DNA from: Mycobacterium sp. MS1601
GTDB lineage: Bacteria > Actinomycetota > Actinomycetes > Mycobacteriales > Mycobacteriaceae
Direction: 5' to 3'
Assembly: GCF_001984215.1 (NCBI RefSeq)
Contig: NZ_CP019420.1
Location: 620,001 to 684,000, forward strand
DNA length: 64,000 nt
A program made the translations under genes and the position numbers. Positions 8,962 to 20,101 of the stretch are shown here, piece after piece. Every line of letters begins with the position of its first letter. The first letter of the stretch is position 1. The notes beneath the pieces were generated by a model. That model saw nothing but the letters and a program-made list of their open reading frames with translations, did no database searches and was not told where the DNA came from.

Positions 8962-8977
8962 GTTAGGGTACCCTAAC
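8962..8977. promoter_or_regulatory. 16-bp perfect palindrome overlapping the promoter of the LLM oxidoreductase
   Basis: GTTAGGGTACCCTAAC is fully self-complementary and ends four bases before ATG 8982. TAGGGT (8964-8969) also fits a mycobacterial -10 hexamer (TANNNT), giving a start site just ahead of the ATG. A dimeric repressor bound here would cover the promoter and start site. The arms resemble IdeR/DtxR half sites (TTAGG), but the spacing is shorter than the 19-bp iron box. Confidence 0.6.
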
Positions 8978-8981
8978 CTCC

Positions 8982-9953
8982 ATGAGATTCGGTGTGCTGC
9001 TGAACGCGGGGGCCGTCCTGGGCGCCACCCCTGCCGACGTCTTCGACCTCACGGCGCGTCAGGCCGAACTCGCCGAGGACCTCGGGTACGACGACCTCTG
9101 GGTCACCGAACACCACTTCATCCGCTTCGGCATCAACCCGAGTTCACTGACCACCGCGGCGTTCCTGCTCGGGCGCACCCGCACCATCAGGGTGGGCACG
9201 TCGGTGGTGCTCTCGCCGCTGTGCCATCCCGTCGAACTCGCCGAGCGCGCGGCCTTGCTGGACCAACTCAGCGGCGGCCGCTTCGAACTCGGCCTGGGTC
9301 GCGGCGGCTACCGCAAGGACTACGAGCGCCTCGACATCGACTTCACCCGCTGGGACGACGAACCTCACGGCACCGCCGAACGGCTGCTGGATCTGTGGGC
9401 GTCGGACACCGACCTGCAGCCACCGCCGCGCACCGGCCCCCACCCGCCCATCTCACTGGCCACCTCCAGCGATGCCGGGGTGAAGTGCGCCGCCACCAAC
9501 GGTCTTGCGCTGCAACACTATTTCGCCACCCCCGCGGCAGCCCGGGTGGCCCTGGAGCAGCGTTACCAGCAGGCGGCTGGCGATACCCAGGTCGACCACC
9601 TGCACACGGTGATCGCCCTGGTCGACGAAGCTCCGGATGCCCGCGACCGGCTGGCCGCAGCACTGAGCAATTCCTTCCGTGAGGGCAACCACCCCCATGT
9701 GCCACAGGCACCGGAGCGCCACCTCGGACCCGACGGCACTCCCCTGGACCCCGACGCCATGGCACAGATGGTGGCGGGGCAGGCGATCATCGGATCGGTC
9801 GGCCGGGTGGTCGACGAACTCGCCGACTTCCTCCTCCATACGGGAGCGCGCCGCGTCGCCGTCTACCACGAAGCATCCGGCGACCCCGAGCGCACCGTCC
9901 GGTCATTACGGGATTTCGCCGATCACGTCATACCCCAGTTCGCGCAGTGGTGA
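8982..9953 (+). CDS. Luciferase-like (LLM class) flavin-dependent oxidoreductase
   Basis: 323-aa TIM-barrel monooxygenase/oxidoreductase of the bacterial luciferase superfamily, using FMN or F420. Visible family features are the N-terminal MRFGVLLN strand, WVTEHHF (active-site His pair), RIRVGTSVVLSPLCHPVELAE-type segment and GRFELGLGRGGY. The substrate is unknown. The gene stands alone behind a palindromic operator. Its last 26 bases overlap the convergent sigma-factor remnant on the other strand. Confidence 0.88.
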   Translation: MRFGVLLNAGAVLGATPADVFDLTARQAELAEDLGYDDLWVTEHHFIRFGINPSSLTTAAFLLGRTRTIRVGTSVVLSPLCHPVELAERAALLDQLSGGRFELGLGRGGYRKDYERLDIDFTRWDDEPHGTAERLLDLWASDTDLQPPPRTGPHPPISLATSSDAGVKCAATNGLALQHYFATPAAARVALEQRYQQAAGDTQVDHLHTVIALVDEAPDARDRLAAALSNSFREGNHPHVPQAPERHLGPDGTPLDPDAMAQMVAGQAIIGSVGRVVDELADFLLHTGARRVAVYHEASGDPERTVRSLRDFADHVIPQFAQW

Positions 9954-10248
9954 AGCACTGATCGGCCGTGAGGCCCACCACCACCGTGAAGCGAGCCTTC
10001 CCGTCGGCAATTACCGCTGCCGGCGGGTCCCATCGAACCCACGTATCCAACACCGCGCGTTCAGCGTCGGCAAACGTTCCGGGGAGCCGGTAGGCGACAC
10101 CCAGCAAGTGTGGCCGCAGTGCCTCGAACCCGTCAGCGCGTCGAGCGGCAGAGTCACGAAACGGAGCGTAGCCTCGGGCTGGATTGTCACGGGCGGGCAC
10201 AGGATATGAGGCTTTCCCGGCGCGCCGGGAGTGGGCGCGCAATGTCAC
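9928..10248 (-). pseudogene. Remnant of a SigJ-type ECF sigma factor (region 2 only)
   Basis: The 106-codon frame contains FEALRPHLLGVAYRL, GTFADAERAVLDTW and RWDPP-AVIAD. This follows the N-terminal sigma region 2 of SigJ-like ECF factors (typically FEALRxHLxxVAYRLxGTxADAEDxVQExWLRW). The similarity starts near 10128 and stops with the frame at 9928. Region 4 and the SnoaL-like C-terminal domain are absent, and the -10-recognition end is degenerate. M. tuberculosis has sigJ (Rv3328c), same strand, in the corresponding interval just before the Rv3329 aminotransferase. It is therefore probably a decayed orthologue. The first 40 residues of the frame look non-homologous. Confidence 0.6.
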
Positions 10249-10338
10249 CGAGATGGACGTCCAGCAACGAATTCAGTCGCCGTGTTACCCGCAGGAAAAC
10301 TATTCCGTCGTTACACCTCGCAGCAACGATTGGAACCG

Positions 10339-10344
10339 TATATT
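10339..10344 (+). promoter_or_regulatory. -10 hexamer of the APC permease gene, leaderless start
   Basis: TATATT lies eight bases before ATG 10353, which has no Shine-Dalgarno upstream. This geometry predicts transcription starting at or one base before the ATG. Confidence 0.5.
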
Positions 10345-10352
10345 TTCCGTCC

Positions 10353-11861
10353 ATGGCAATAGCTGAACCGCCGGCCCCCGCCACCACCGGTAAGGGCCTG
10401 CAGGCCGGTGCACTCGGGCTCGTCGGCAACATCGTCATCGGCTTGGCCGCCGTCGCACCCGCCTACAGCCTGGCTGCGACCCTCGGCTACGTGGTGCTGG
10501 CGGTAGGCGACAAAGCACCGTCGATGTTCGTCCTGGCGTTCATCCCGATGCTGCTGGTCGCGTTCGCCTACAAAGAGCTTGCACAAGACACCCCGGACTG
10601 CGGCACCACCTTCACCTGGGGCGCCAAGGCTTTCGGGCCGTGGGTCGGCTGGATCGGTGGCTGGGGTCTGGCCGTGTCGGCAATCATCGTGCTGGCCAAT
10701 GTCTCCGAAGTCGCCGCCATCTACCTGTTCAAATTTCTCGGCCTGGACTCGCTGACCGAGAACCTGACCGCCAAGGTGCTCCTCGGCTCCTTCTTCATCA
10801 TCGCGATGACACTGTTGAGCGCTCGCGGCATCGTCGTGTCCGAGCGGGTACAGAATGTGCTGATCGCGGTGCAGTTCGGCGTGCTGATCGTGGTCAGCAT
10901 CATCGCGCTGTTCCGGGTGTTCGCCGGAACCGCGGGCGAACAGGCGATCTCACCGTCGCTGTCCTGGCTGATACCCACCGGTCTCGACTCGTCGTCCATC
11001 GCCGCGGCCATCATCTTGTGCATCTTCATCTACTGGGGCTGGGACGCCTGCCTGGCCGTCGGCGAAGAGACCAAGAACCCGGGCAAGACTCCGGGCATCG
11101 CCGCCGTCATCACCACGCTGATACTGGTGTGCACCTACGTCCTGGTCGCCTACGCCGTGCAGAGCTTCGCCGGCTTCGGTGACACCGGCATCGGGCTGAA
11201 CAACGAAGAGAACATCGACGATGTGCTGACGATTCTCGGCGAGCCCGTGGCCGGTGCCATCGCGGCGTCGCTGCTGCTGTTGACCGTCTCGATCTCCGGG
11301 TTGTCGTCCACTCAGACCACCATCTTGCCCACCGCCCGTGGCACCTTGTCGATGGCGGTCTACGAAGCCATCCCCAAGCGCTTCGCCAGCGTCCACCCCC
11401 GTTACATGACACCGGCTTTCGGCACCATCGTCATGGGCATCGCCGCGCTGTTCTTCTACCTGGTTCTGAGTTTCCTCTCGGAGAACGCACTGGCGGACTC
11501 GGTGGCGTCGCTGGGCTTGGCGGTCGCGTTCTACTACGGCATCACCGCGTACGCGTGTGTCTGGTACTTCCGACGGACGTTGTTCCAGTCGGCGCGCAAC
11601 CTGTTCTTCCGCGGTATCTTCCCGCTGCTGGGCGCCATCGCGATGACATGGGCATTCATCACCAGCGCCATTGACATGATCCAGCCGGATTACGGTTATA
11701 CCGCCTTCGGCCCCATCGGCGGCGTGTTCGTCCTCGGCGTCGGCATGCTGGTCCTCGGCATCCCGCTGATGCTGGCCTGCTTCGCCTTCGGCACCAAGCG
11801 GTTCTTCCGCGGCGAGACGTTGAACGCCTCGACCGAAGTCAAGGTCCCGGATACCTTCTGA
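10353..11861 (+). CDS. APC-family amino acid/polyamine permease
   Basis: 502 aa with about 12 hydrophobic spans. The first helix, LGLVGNIVIGLAAVAPAYSL, has the unwound GxxAPxxS-type substrate-binding segment of the APC superfamily, so it is a secondary transporter in the inner membrane. ATG 10353 is preferred over upstream in-frame codons because homology starts there and a -10 hexamer is eight bases upstream. A universal stress protein gene follows after 21 bases, a pairing common in mycobacteria. The exact substrate is not readable from sequence. Confidence 0.88.
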   Translation: MAIAEPPAPATTGKGLQAGALGLVGNIVIGLAAVAPAYSLAATLGYVVLAVGDKAPSMFVLAFIPMLLVAFAYKELAQDTPDCGTTFTWGAKAFGPWVGWIGGWGLAVSAIIVLANVSEVAAIYLFKFLGLDSLTENLTAKVLLGSFFIIAMTLLSARGIVVSERVQNVLIAVQFGVLIVVSIIALFRVFAGTAGEQAISPSLSWLIPTGLDSSSIAAAIILCIFIYWGWDACLAVGEETKNPGKTPGIAAVITTLILVCTYVLVAYAVQSFAGFGDTGIGLNNEENIDDVLTILGEPVAGAIAASLLLLTVSISGLSSTQTTILPTARGTLSMAVYEAIPKRFASVHPRYMTPAFGTIVMGIAALFFYLVLSFLSENALADSVASLGLAVAFYYGITAYACVWYFRRTLFQSARNLFFRGIFPLLGAIAMTWAFITSAIDMIQPDYGYTAFGPIGGVFVLGVGMLVLGIPLMLACFAFGTKRFFRGETLNASTEVKVPDTF

Positions 11862-11882
11862 GGTGAAAGCGCAGGATTCACA

Positions 11883-12740
11883 ATGCATCTGACAGTTGGG
11901 TATCTGGCCACACCCACCGGCAAGGACGGTATCGCCCTGGCCGCGGAGCTGGCGCTGACGTTCGACGCCGAGGTCGACGTGGTGCTGATCGTCCGCGAAG
12001 AGTTGCCCGACGGGCACCCCGGGCGCGCCGAGTACCAGCAAATGCTGGTGAGTAAAGGCGAGAAGTGGGTGGCCGAAGCAGTGGCCACACTGGCCGACTG
12101 GGGTGTCACCGCCGGGTCGGCGGTACTGGTCGGAGAGTCGTTCGCCGAGTCACTGATCGAGTTCGCCCAGGGCAAGTCCTCGGACATGATCGTGGTGGGC
12201 GGCGCCAAGGACGGCTTCTTCGGCGGGCACACCATCGGCCCGGTGGCAGGGGCTCTGCTGCACTGCTCTCCTGTCCCAGTGGCTCTGGCGCCTCGGGGAT
12301 GGGGCGACGAGCCTCCGGTGAAGATCACCGAGATCACTGTCGCCGTGCCTACCTCCGACCGCACCGACAACCCGCTGCCCATCGCGTTGACGCTGGCCAG
12401 TGCTGCCGCACTGCCGCTGCGGATGGTGTCATTGGTGACCATCGAGAATGTCTCCGAGGACAGCTCCCAGGCCGACACCCGTCGCCTGCAGATCGAGGCA
12501 GCCGAGCAGAACCTGCTCACGGCCGCCCGCTCGGTTCCCGAGGCTCCCGACATCCAGTCCCTGGTGGCCGACGGCACGACGCTGGAATCGGCCCTGCGCA
12601 AGTTGAAATGGGCCGACGGCGACGTGCTGGTGGTGGGATCCAGCCGCTTTGCGGCTCCGCGCCGGATCTTCCTGGGGTCGACGGCCGCACGCATTCTTGC
12701 CGGCGTGGATGTGCCGGTGATCGTCGTGCCGAAGAACTAG
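11883..12740 (+). CDS. Tandem-domain universal stress protein
   Basis: 285 aa with two Usp domains (about 1-140 and 150-285). The second ends with the ATP-binding type loop VVGSSRFAAPRRIFLGSTAARI and VPVIVVPKN; the first keeps VVGGAKDGFFGGHTIGPVA. Usp proteins bind ATP and modulate stress responses or partner proteins. It is probably cotranscribed with the permease and could gate or sense transport. Confidence 0.9.
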   Translation: MHLTVGYLATPTGKDGIALAAELALTFDAEVDVVLIVREELPDGHPGRAEYQQMLVSKGEKWVAEAVATLADWGVTAGSAVLVGESFAESLIEFAQGKSSDMIVVGGAKDGFFGGHTIGPVAGALLHCSPVPVALAPRGWGDEPPVKITEITVAVPTSDRTDNPLPIALTLASAAALPLRMVSLVTIENVSEDSSQADTRRLQIEAAEQNLLTAARSVPEAPDIQSLVADGTTLESALRKLKWADGDVLVVGSSRFAAPRRIFLGSTAARILAGVDVPVIVVPKN

Positions 12741-13101
12741 TTCCACAGGACTGGATCCCCATCGGGCAATCCGGCCTGCCGTGACGCCGCAGACTACCGC
12801 GGTCTCGGTGCTCTACACCGGCGCCAGCAGCCGGCGGGTAACCGTGGAGTCCAACACCGCCACCGTCGACCCCACCACTGTGATCAGAGTGGGCTCCAAC
12901 AAGTTCGACGTGAACGTGAACGACACCGCCTTGGCAGCCCCCATCCCGGGAACACCCCACCCCCGTCGGCGCGGTCGCCGACGTAGATAGCACCTCCACC
13001 CAGGCATCTCTCCGCCCAGGTGGAGGCCGGGTGCCTCAACCGGCACCAGGCCATTCCCGACAAAGCCTCTCGAAGCATTCATGAGGGTCTGAACTAGCCC
13101 C
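12741..13101. other. Intergenic stretch with a hairpin and no convincing gene
   Basis: A 69-codon open frame (12781-12990, +) is hydrophilic, has no recognisable domain and no ribosome site, and ends in a run of Arg. I do not call it a gene. CCTCCACC (12993-13000) pairs with GGTGGAGG (13019-13026) around 18 bases and may terminate the permease-usp transcript. Confidence 0.4.
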
Positions 13102-13130
13102 TTGACAGAATAAGCACTGGCGTCAATATT
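13102..13130 (+). promoter_or_regulatory. Sigma-70-type promoter of the secreted repeat protein
   Basis: TTGACA (13102-13107), a 17-base spacer and AATATT (13125-13130) form an unusually complete SigA-type promoter. Predicted start near 13137 leaves a 5' untranslated leader of about 250 bases before the ATG at 13387. Nothing recognisable is seen in that leader. Confidence 0.6.
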
Positions 13131-13386
13131 TGCTATCGGTGGCGGCTCACGAAAGGACCCCGATGGCTGCGCACAGCACGCCGGCGATCACGCGGGCGCG
13201 GAAGCGGTGTCGCCACAATCCCCGCGGTACCTCGCATCGCTGTGAAATGGTCGCGAAGGTCGGTTTTAGAGATACCTGGAACCCGCGTCAGCAAACGTTG
13301 AAGCAGTCGAGTCAGCGCGCAGCAAAGTGGTTCGACAGACAAACGCCAACACCTCAAAGTGCCAACCGGAAGATGGAGAACGTGTG

Positions 13387-15591
<2,205 letters not shown>

Positions 15592-15608
15592 TCTCCGCCG
15601 AACAGAGG

Positions 15609-17099
15609 TCAGCGCTTGGTGAAAATGGTGCGGTGCCAGCCCTTCTCGGCCACCGCGGTGATATCGCTCATCACGTGCTTGATGGTGAGGTACTCCTCGA
15701 AGGAGTAGTCGCTCATGTCCTTGCCGAACCCGGAGGCGCCGACACCACCGTGCGGCATCTCGCTGATGATCGGGATGTGGTCGTTGATCCACACGCAGCC
15801 TGCGCTGATCTCCCGTGACGCGCGCTGCGCGCGATAGACGTCCCGGGTCCACGCCGAAGCCGCCAGACCGTACTCGGTGTCGTTGGCCTGGCGCAGAGCG
15901 TCGTCGTCATCGGTGAACGCGCGCACGGTGAGTACCGGTCCGAAGATCTCGTCGCGGTAGATCTCGGAATCCTCGGCGACGTCGGCGACCAGCGTCGGGC
16001 GGTAGAAGGCGCCCGGAAGATCCGGCGCCACACCACCTGTCACGATTCGCCCGCCCTGGCCCGGTGCACGCTCGACCATGCCGGCGACCTTCGCGCGATG
16101 GGCGAAGGAGATCAGCGGGCCCAGGTCGGTGTCCGGATCAGCCGGGTCGCCGACGACGATCTTGCTCATCACCTCGCCGACACCCACCACGAAGTCGTCG
16201 TAGAGGTCGCGCGCCACGATGGCGCGGGTGGCCGCAGTGCAGTCCTGGCCGGTGTTGATCAGTGACGCAGCAACGGCACCCTGGATGGCGGCGTCGAGGT
16301 CGGCGTCGTCGAACACCACGAACGGCGCCTTACCTCCGAGTTCGAGCTGCGTGCGGTGACCGTGCACCGCCGCGGCGGCCATCACCTTGCGACCCACCGG
16401 CGTCGATCCGGTGAAGGTCACCACGTCGACACCCGGGTGGCCCGCCAGCGCGGTTCCGACATCATGGCCGGCGCCGGTGACGACATTGAGGACACCGTCG
16501 GGCAGTCCCGCCTCGGTGGCGATCCTGGCCAGGGTCAGTGTGGTCAGCGGTGTCAGCTCGGCGGGCTTGATCACCACGGCGCAGCCCGCGGCCAGCGCCG
16601 GGATCACCTTCCACACCGCCATCTGCAGCGGGTAGTTCCACGGCGTGATGGTGGCGACCACCCCGACCGCTTCGCGACGGATGCTCGAGGTGTGGTCGCC
16701 GGAGTACTCGGCGGTGGCCTTGCCCTCGAGATGGCGGGCGGCACCGGCGAAGAAGGCGACGTTGTCGATGCTGCCCGGCACGTCGAACTCGGTGGCCAAC
16801 CGGACCGGTTTACCGGTCTGGCTGACCTCCTCGGCGATGAACACCGCAGAGTTGGCCTCCATGAGTTCGGCGAGCTTGGCCAGCACCGCCGAGCGCTCCG
16901 CCGGGGTGGCCGCCGACCAGCCCCTGAACGCCCTGCGCGCCGAGGCCACCGCGGCATCGACGTCGGCGGGAGTGGCCAGTGCCAGCTCCGCGACGGTGTT
17001 GCCGTTGGCCGGGTTGATCACGGCGTGCACGGGGCCGGCGGTCTGCACAGCAGCGCCGTCGATCCAGCTGGAGGCCACGGCCGCAGAAAGAGCAGTCAT
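15609..17099 (-). CDS. Aldehyde dehydrogenase, gamma-aminobutyraldehyde/betaine aldehyde type
   Basis: 496-aa NAD(P)-dependent aldehyde dehydrogenase. PWNYPLQMAVWK (153-164) and FTGSTPVG (229-236) are cofactor motifs; Glu254 (LELGGKAP) and Cys287 (NTGQDCT) are catalytic. The sequence style is closest to gamma-aminobutyraldehyde dehydrogenases, but substrate assignment is inference. An upstream frame extends to 17210, but ATG 17099 is where homology begins. Divergent from the Lrp-type regulator and aminotransferase, so the three probably form a putrescine/GABA or omega-amino-acid degradation unit. Confidence 0.9.
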   Translation of the reverse strand: MTALSAAVASSWIDGAAVQTAGPVHAVINPANGNTVAELALATPADVDAAVASARRAFRGWSAATPAERSAVLAKLAELMEANSAVFIAEEVSQTGKPVRLATEFDVPGSIDNVAFFAGAARHLEGKATAEYSGDHTSSIRREAVGVVATITPWNYPLQMAVWKVIPALAAGCAVVIKPAELTPLTTLTLARIATEAGLPDGVLNVVTGAGHDVGTALAGHPGVDVVTFTGSTPVGRKVMAAAAVHGHRTQLELGGKAPFVVFDDADLDAAIQGAVAASLINTGQDCTAATRAIVARDLYDDFVVGVGEVMSKIVVGDPADPDTDLGPLISFAHRAKVAGMVERAPGQGGRIVTGGVAPDLPGAFYRPTLVADVAEDSEIYRDEIFGPVLTVRAFTDDDDALRQANDTEYGLAASAWTRDVYRAQRASREISAGCVWINDHIPIISEMPHGGVGASGFGKDMSDYSFEEYLTIKHVMSDITAVAEKGWHRTIFTKR

Positions 17100-17234
17100 G
17101 GCTGCAACGGTAACCGAACAGCAGTACCCAGACCAGCGGTAATTGTACGCATTCAATCGACACGGGCGGATCAGACTGAGGATATTGATTGTATTAGTTG
17201 CCTGCAGCAACTGATTCCGTGCACAATCAGGGGT
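17100..17234. promoter_or_regulatory. Divergent AT-rich control region with dyad, probable Lrp site
   Basis: This is the region between the aldehyde dehydrogenase and lrp genes. AGTTGC (17196-17201) and GCAACT (17207-17212) form a dyad around CTGCA, set in an AT-rich stretch with ATTGATTGTATTA. Position and composition fit an autoregulatory Lrp/AsnC binding site. Confidence 0.5.
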
Positions 17235-17750
17235 ATGCGCGAATCGGGAGGAGCCGGCTCCGGGCAGTTTCGCGCGGGGTCGCAGGGGTCATCGGTGCCT
17301 GCGATGCAGCTTGACGAGCTTTCCAAGGCCATCATCGAGAATCTTCAGCAGGATGGTCGTCGATCCTATGCCGGGATCGGCAAGGCTGTCGGCCTGTCCG
17401 AGGCGGCCGTGCGGCAACGGGTGCAGCGCCTGGTTGATGCCGGAGTGATGCAGATCGTGGCGGTCACCGATCCCATGCAACTCGGGTTCGCCCGCCAGGC
17501 CATGATCGGCATCCGGTGCACCGGCGACACTCTCAAGGTGGCCGATCAACTGGCCAAGATCGATTCCGTCGACTACGTGGTGCTCACCGCGGGGTCCTTC
17601 GACGCCATCGTCGAGGTGGTCTGCGAGGACGACGACGACCTGCTGGACCTGCTCAACACTCAAATCCGCGCTGTCCCAGGGGTGATATCAACCGAGACGT
17701 TGGTCTATCTGAAATTGGTTAAACAGCAATATAATTGGGGTACGCGATGA
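17235..17750 (+). CDS. Lrp/AsnC-family transcriptional regulator
   Basis: Winged HTH at the N-terminus (LDELSKAIIENLQQDGRRSY to LSEAAVRQRVQRLVDAG), then a RAM/ligand-binding domain. Such proteins form dimers and octamers and respond to amino acids. Length is 171 aa from ATG 17235, or 148 aa from ATG 17304, which is closer to the usual family length; the start is unsettled. Its stop overlaps the aminotransferase start (ATGA), so it is cotranscribed with that gene and likely regulates it and the divergent aldehyde dehydrogenase. Confidence 0.9.
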   Translation: MRESGGAGSGQFRAGSQGSSVPAMQLDELSKAIIENLQQDGRRSYAGIGKAVGLSEAAVRQRVQRLVDAGVMQIVAVTDPMQLGFARQAMIGIRCTGDTLKVADQLAKIDSVDYVVLTAGSFDAIVEVVCEDDDDLLDLLNTQIRAVPGVISTETLVYLKLVKQQYNWGTR

Positions 17751-19117
17751 CTATCGACACAGGACAGGATCTGTCCGCCAAGGCTGACCGCCATCTCTGG
17801 GGTCACTTCTCCCGACACGGCGCGGGCATCACTCCGCCGATCATCACCCGAGGTGAGGGTGTCACCATCTGGGACAGCAACGGCAAGAGCTACATCGACG
17901 GGCTGTCCGGACTTTTCGTGGTGCAGGTGGGCCACGGCCGCAAGGAACTCGCCGAGGCCGCCGCCAAGCAGGCCGAGCAGTTGGCGTTCTTCCCACTGTG
18001 GTCGTACGCCACACCCAGTGCCATCGAACTGGCTGAGCGCGTGGCCGGGTACGCGCCCGGCGACCTGAACAGGGTGTTCTTCACCACCGGCGGCGGCGAA
18101 GCCGTCGAGAGCGCGTGGAAGCTGGCCAAGCAGTACTACAAGCTCACCGGAAAACCGGGCAAACACAAGGTGGTCTCGCGAGCCATCGCCTACCACGGCA
18201 CACCGCAGGGCGCGCTGGCCATCACCGGCATCCCGGCGTTCAAAGCGCCGTTCGAGCCGCTGACCCCGGGCGGGTTCCGCGCACCGAACACCAACTTCTA
18301 CCGTGCGCCAGCACAATTCGCCCACGACGAGAAGGCGTTCGGCCAGTACTGCGCCGACCGCATCGCCGAGGCCATCGAGTTCGAGGGGCCCGACACCGTG
18401 GCCGCGGTGTTCCTGGAGCCCGTGCAGAACGCCGGCGGCTGCTTCCCGCCGCCGCCGGGATACTTCGAGCGGGTCCGCGAGATCTGCGACGAGTACGACG
18501 TGCTCCTGGTTTCCGACGAGGTGATCTGCGCCTACGGTCGGATCGGTTCGATGTTCGCGTGCAACGATTTCGGCTACACCCCGGACATCATCACCTGCGC
18601 CAAGGGCCTGACGTCGGGCTACTCCCCCATCGGGGCGATGGTCGCCAGCGACCGACTGTTCGAGCCGTTCAACGATGGCAAGACGGTCTTCGGACACGGC
18701 TACACCTTCGGCGGCCATCCGGTGTCGGCGGCGGTGGCGCTGGCCAACCTGGATATCTTCGAGCGTGAAGGTCTCAACGACCGGGTGAAAGAGAACGCCC
18801 CGGCGTTCAAGGCCACCCTCGAACAGCTCTACGACCTGCCGATCGTCGGCGATGTCCGCGGCGAGGGCTACTTCTACGGCATCGAACTGGTCAAGGACAA
18901 GACCACCAAGGAAACGTTCGACGACGAGGAGAGCGAGCGTCTGCTGCGTGGGTTCCTGACGCCCGCGCTGTGGGAGGCCGGGCTGTACTGCCGCGCCGAC
19001 GACCGCGGCGATCCGGTGGTGCAGCTGGCGCCGCCGCTGATCTGCGGCCAGAAGGAGTTCGACGCCATCTACGACATCCTGCGCAACGTCCTGACCGAGG
19101 CATCCGCCCGGATGTAG
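17747..19117 (+). CDS. Class III (omega) aminotransferase, Rv3329-like
   Basis: 456-aa PLP enzyme of the omega-amino-acid/putrescine/GABA aminotransferase group. Lys286 (CAKGLTSGYSP) is the PLP Schiff-base lysine; Asp257 in LLVSDEVICAYGR contacts the pyridine nitrogen; TGGGEAVESAWKLA is the cofactor phosphate loop. The pathway suggested by its neighbours: it transfers the amino group to pyruvate or 2-oxoglutarate, and the aldehyde product is oxidised by the divergent dehydrogenase. Orthologue position equals M. tuberculosis Rv3329, upstream of dacB1. Confidence 0.93.
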   Translation: MTIDTGQDLSAKADRHLWGHFSRHGAGITPPIITRGEGVTIWDSNGKSYIDGLSGLFVVQVGHGRKELAEAAAKQAEQLAFFPLWSYATPSAIELAERVAGYAPGDLNRVFFTTGGGEAVESAWKLAKQYYKLTGKPGKHKVVSRAIAYHGTPQGALAITGIPAFKAPFEPLTPGGFRAPNTNFYRAPAQFAHDEKAFGQYCADRIAEAIEFEGPDTVAAVFLEPVQNAGGCFPPPPGYFERVREICDEYDVLLVSDEVICAYGRIGSMFACNDFGYTPDIITCAKGLTSGYSPIGAMVASDRLFEPFNDGKTVFGHGYTFGGHPVSAAVALANLDIFEREGLNDRVKENAPAFKATLEQLYDLPIVGDVRGEGYFYGIELVKDKTTKETFDDEESERLLRGFLTPALWEAGLYCRADDRGDPVVQLAPPLICGQKEFDAIYDILRNVLTEASARM

Positions 19118-19131
19118 GACATTCCACGTTT

Positions 19132-19164
19132 CGGCCCCTCTGCCCGGCCTGGGCAGGGGGGCCG
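19132..19164. terminator. Bidirectional terminator between the aminotransferase and marR genes
   Basis: A 14-bp stem (19132-19145 with 19151-19164, one G-U pair) and a 5-base loop, placed between convergent genes that end at 19117 and 19178. Confidence 0.8.
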
Positions 19165-19177
19165 ATTCTGTGTGGCT

Positions 19178-19840
19178 TCAGACGAGCACGGACTTCGCCC
19201 GGTGTGACCGCGCCGTAAAACCCGCACTGATCCGTTGGCAGCTGTCACCCACGGCCAGCATCTGTCGGCGTGACACCGGATCCAGGAAGTACGTGCGGAC
19301 GATCTGGGCATAGGTCACCAACGCCGGCGCCAACCGCATCCGTCCGGCATGGGTGATGGTCGCCACCACACCACGGCGGTCATGCTTGCTGGTACTGCGG
19401 ATCACCAAACCCTGGGCTTCCATACGGCTGACTTGCTGGGTGAGCCGACTGGGCATGAGCACCAGCGCATCGGCGAGATCACCCATCCTGGCCGAGCCGT
19501 CGTCGGACTTTGCCAGCGCCTGAAGCAGCATGACGTCGCACAGAGTGAAGTTGTGCTCGAGCGACAGAGCCCGCTGCAGGACGTCACCGATCCGCGCGGC
19601 GGATTCACTGAACTGCAGCCAGCACTCGTGTTCCGCGTCATCGAGTCCCGACAGCGGAACATCGAGCTTCGGCGTACCCCCCTGGAATTCGGGCTCCACA
19701 GCCCGCGAGGTATCAGCACAGACACCGTCCACCACGTCGATCGTCCCCCGATCTTCGTTTGCGGTCCCTCTGCACATCGTCAGAAGGCTCACAGTCAGGT
19801 CGGTAGTTCGCATTCCGACCCAGGTTCTACGTTGTTTCAT
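19178..19840 (-). CDS. MarR-family transcriptional regulator
   Basis: The C-terminal about 150 aa are a MarR winged helix: a HEFTL-like segment (EHNFTLCDVMLLQAL), recognition helix LVLMPSRLTQQVSRMEAQGLV, and a DRRG wing (KHDRRGVVATIT). The predicted 220 aa are longer than usual; Met22 (19777) or another internal codon may be the true start. It is divergent from dacB1 across 275 bases. Ligand and targets are unknown. Confidence 0.85.
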   Translation of the reverse strand: MKQRRTWVGMRTTDLTVSLLTMCRGTANEDRGTIDVVDGVCADTSRAVEPEFQGGTPKLDVPLSGLDDAEHECWLQFSESAARIGDVLQRALSLEHNFTLCDVMLLQALAKSDDGSARMGDLADALVLMPSRLTQQVSRMEAQGLVIRSTSKHDRRGVVATITHAGRMRLAPALVTYAQIVRTYFLDPVSRRQMLAVGDSCQRISAGFTARSHRAKSVLV

Positions 19841-20101
19841 GTGATAGCTGAGGCACCGCCGTCATCATCAAAAATGGTGCTTCGAGCCAAGTAAACAGCC
19901 AACGCCGAAAGATTGCTAGCGTCAGGTCCGGACGAATGTCCGATGCAGACATGGGACGCCACGACGCGCTTGGTGGACGAGAATCGCGGGCCAGTGGCGG
20001 AGCTGTCCGTCCGCCATGCCCTGCTGCCAGCGCAGGCCTCACAGACAACAACATTCACATCAGCCACAGCGCGGCTCACCGAAATGCCGCCGCGGGTCGC
20101 T

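Noticed and set aside
8962..8977. IdeR/DtxR iron box
   Set aside because: Arms are similar (TTAGG/CCTAA) but the distance between them is four bases, not nine as in the 19-bp iron box.
12781..12990. Small 69-aa gene
   Set aside because: No ribosome site, no conserved motif that I recognise, Arg-rich end; likely non-coding.
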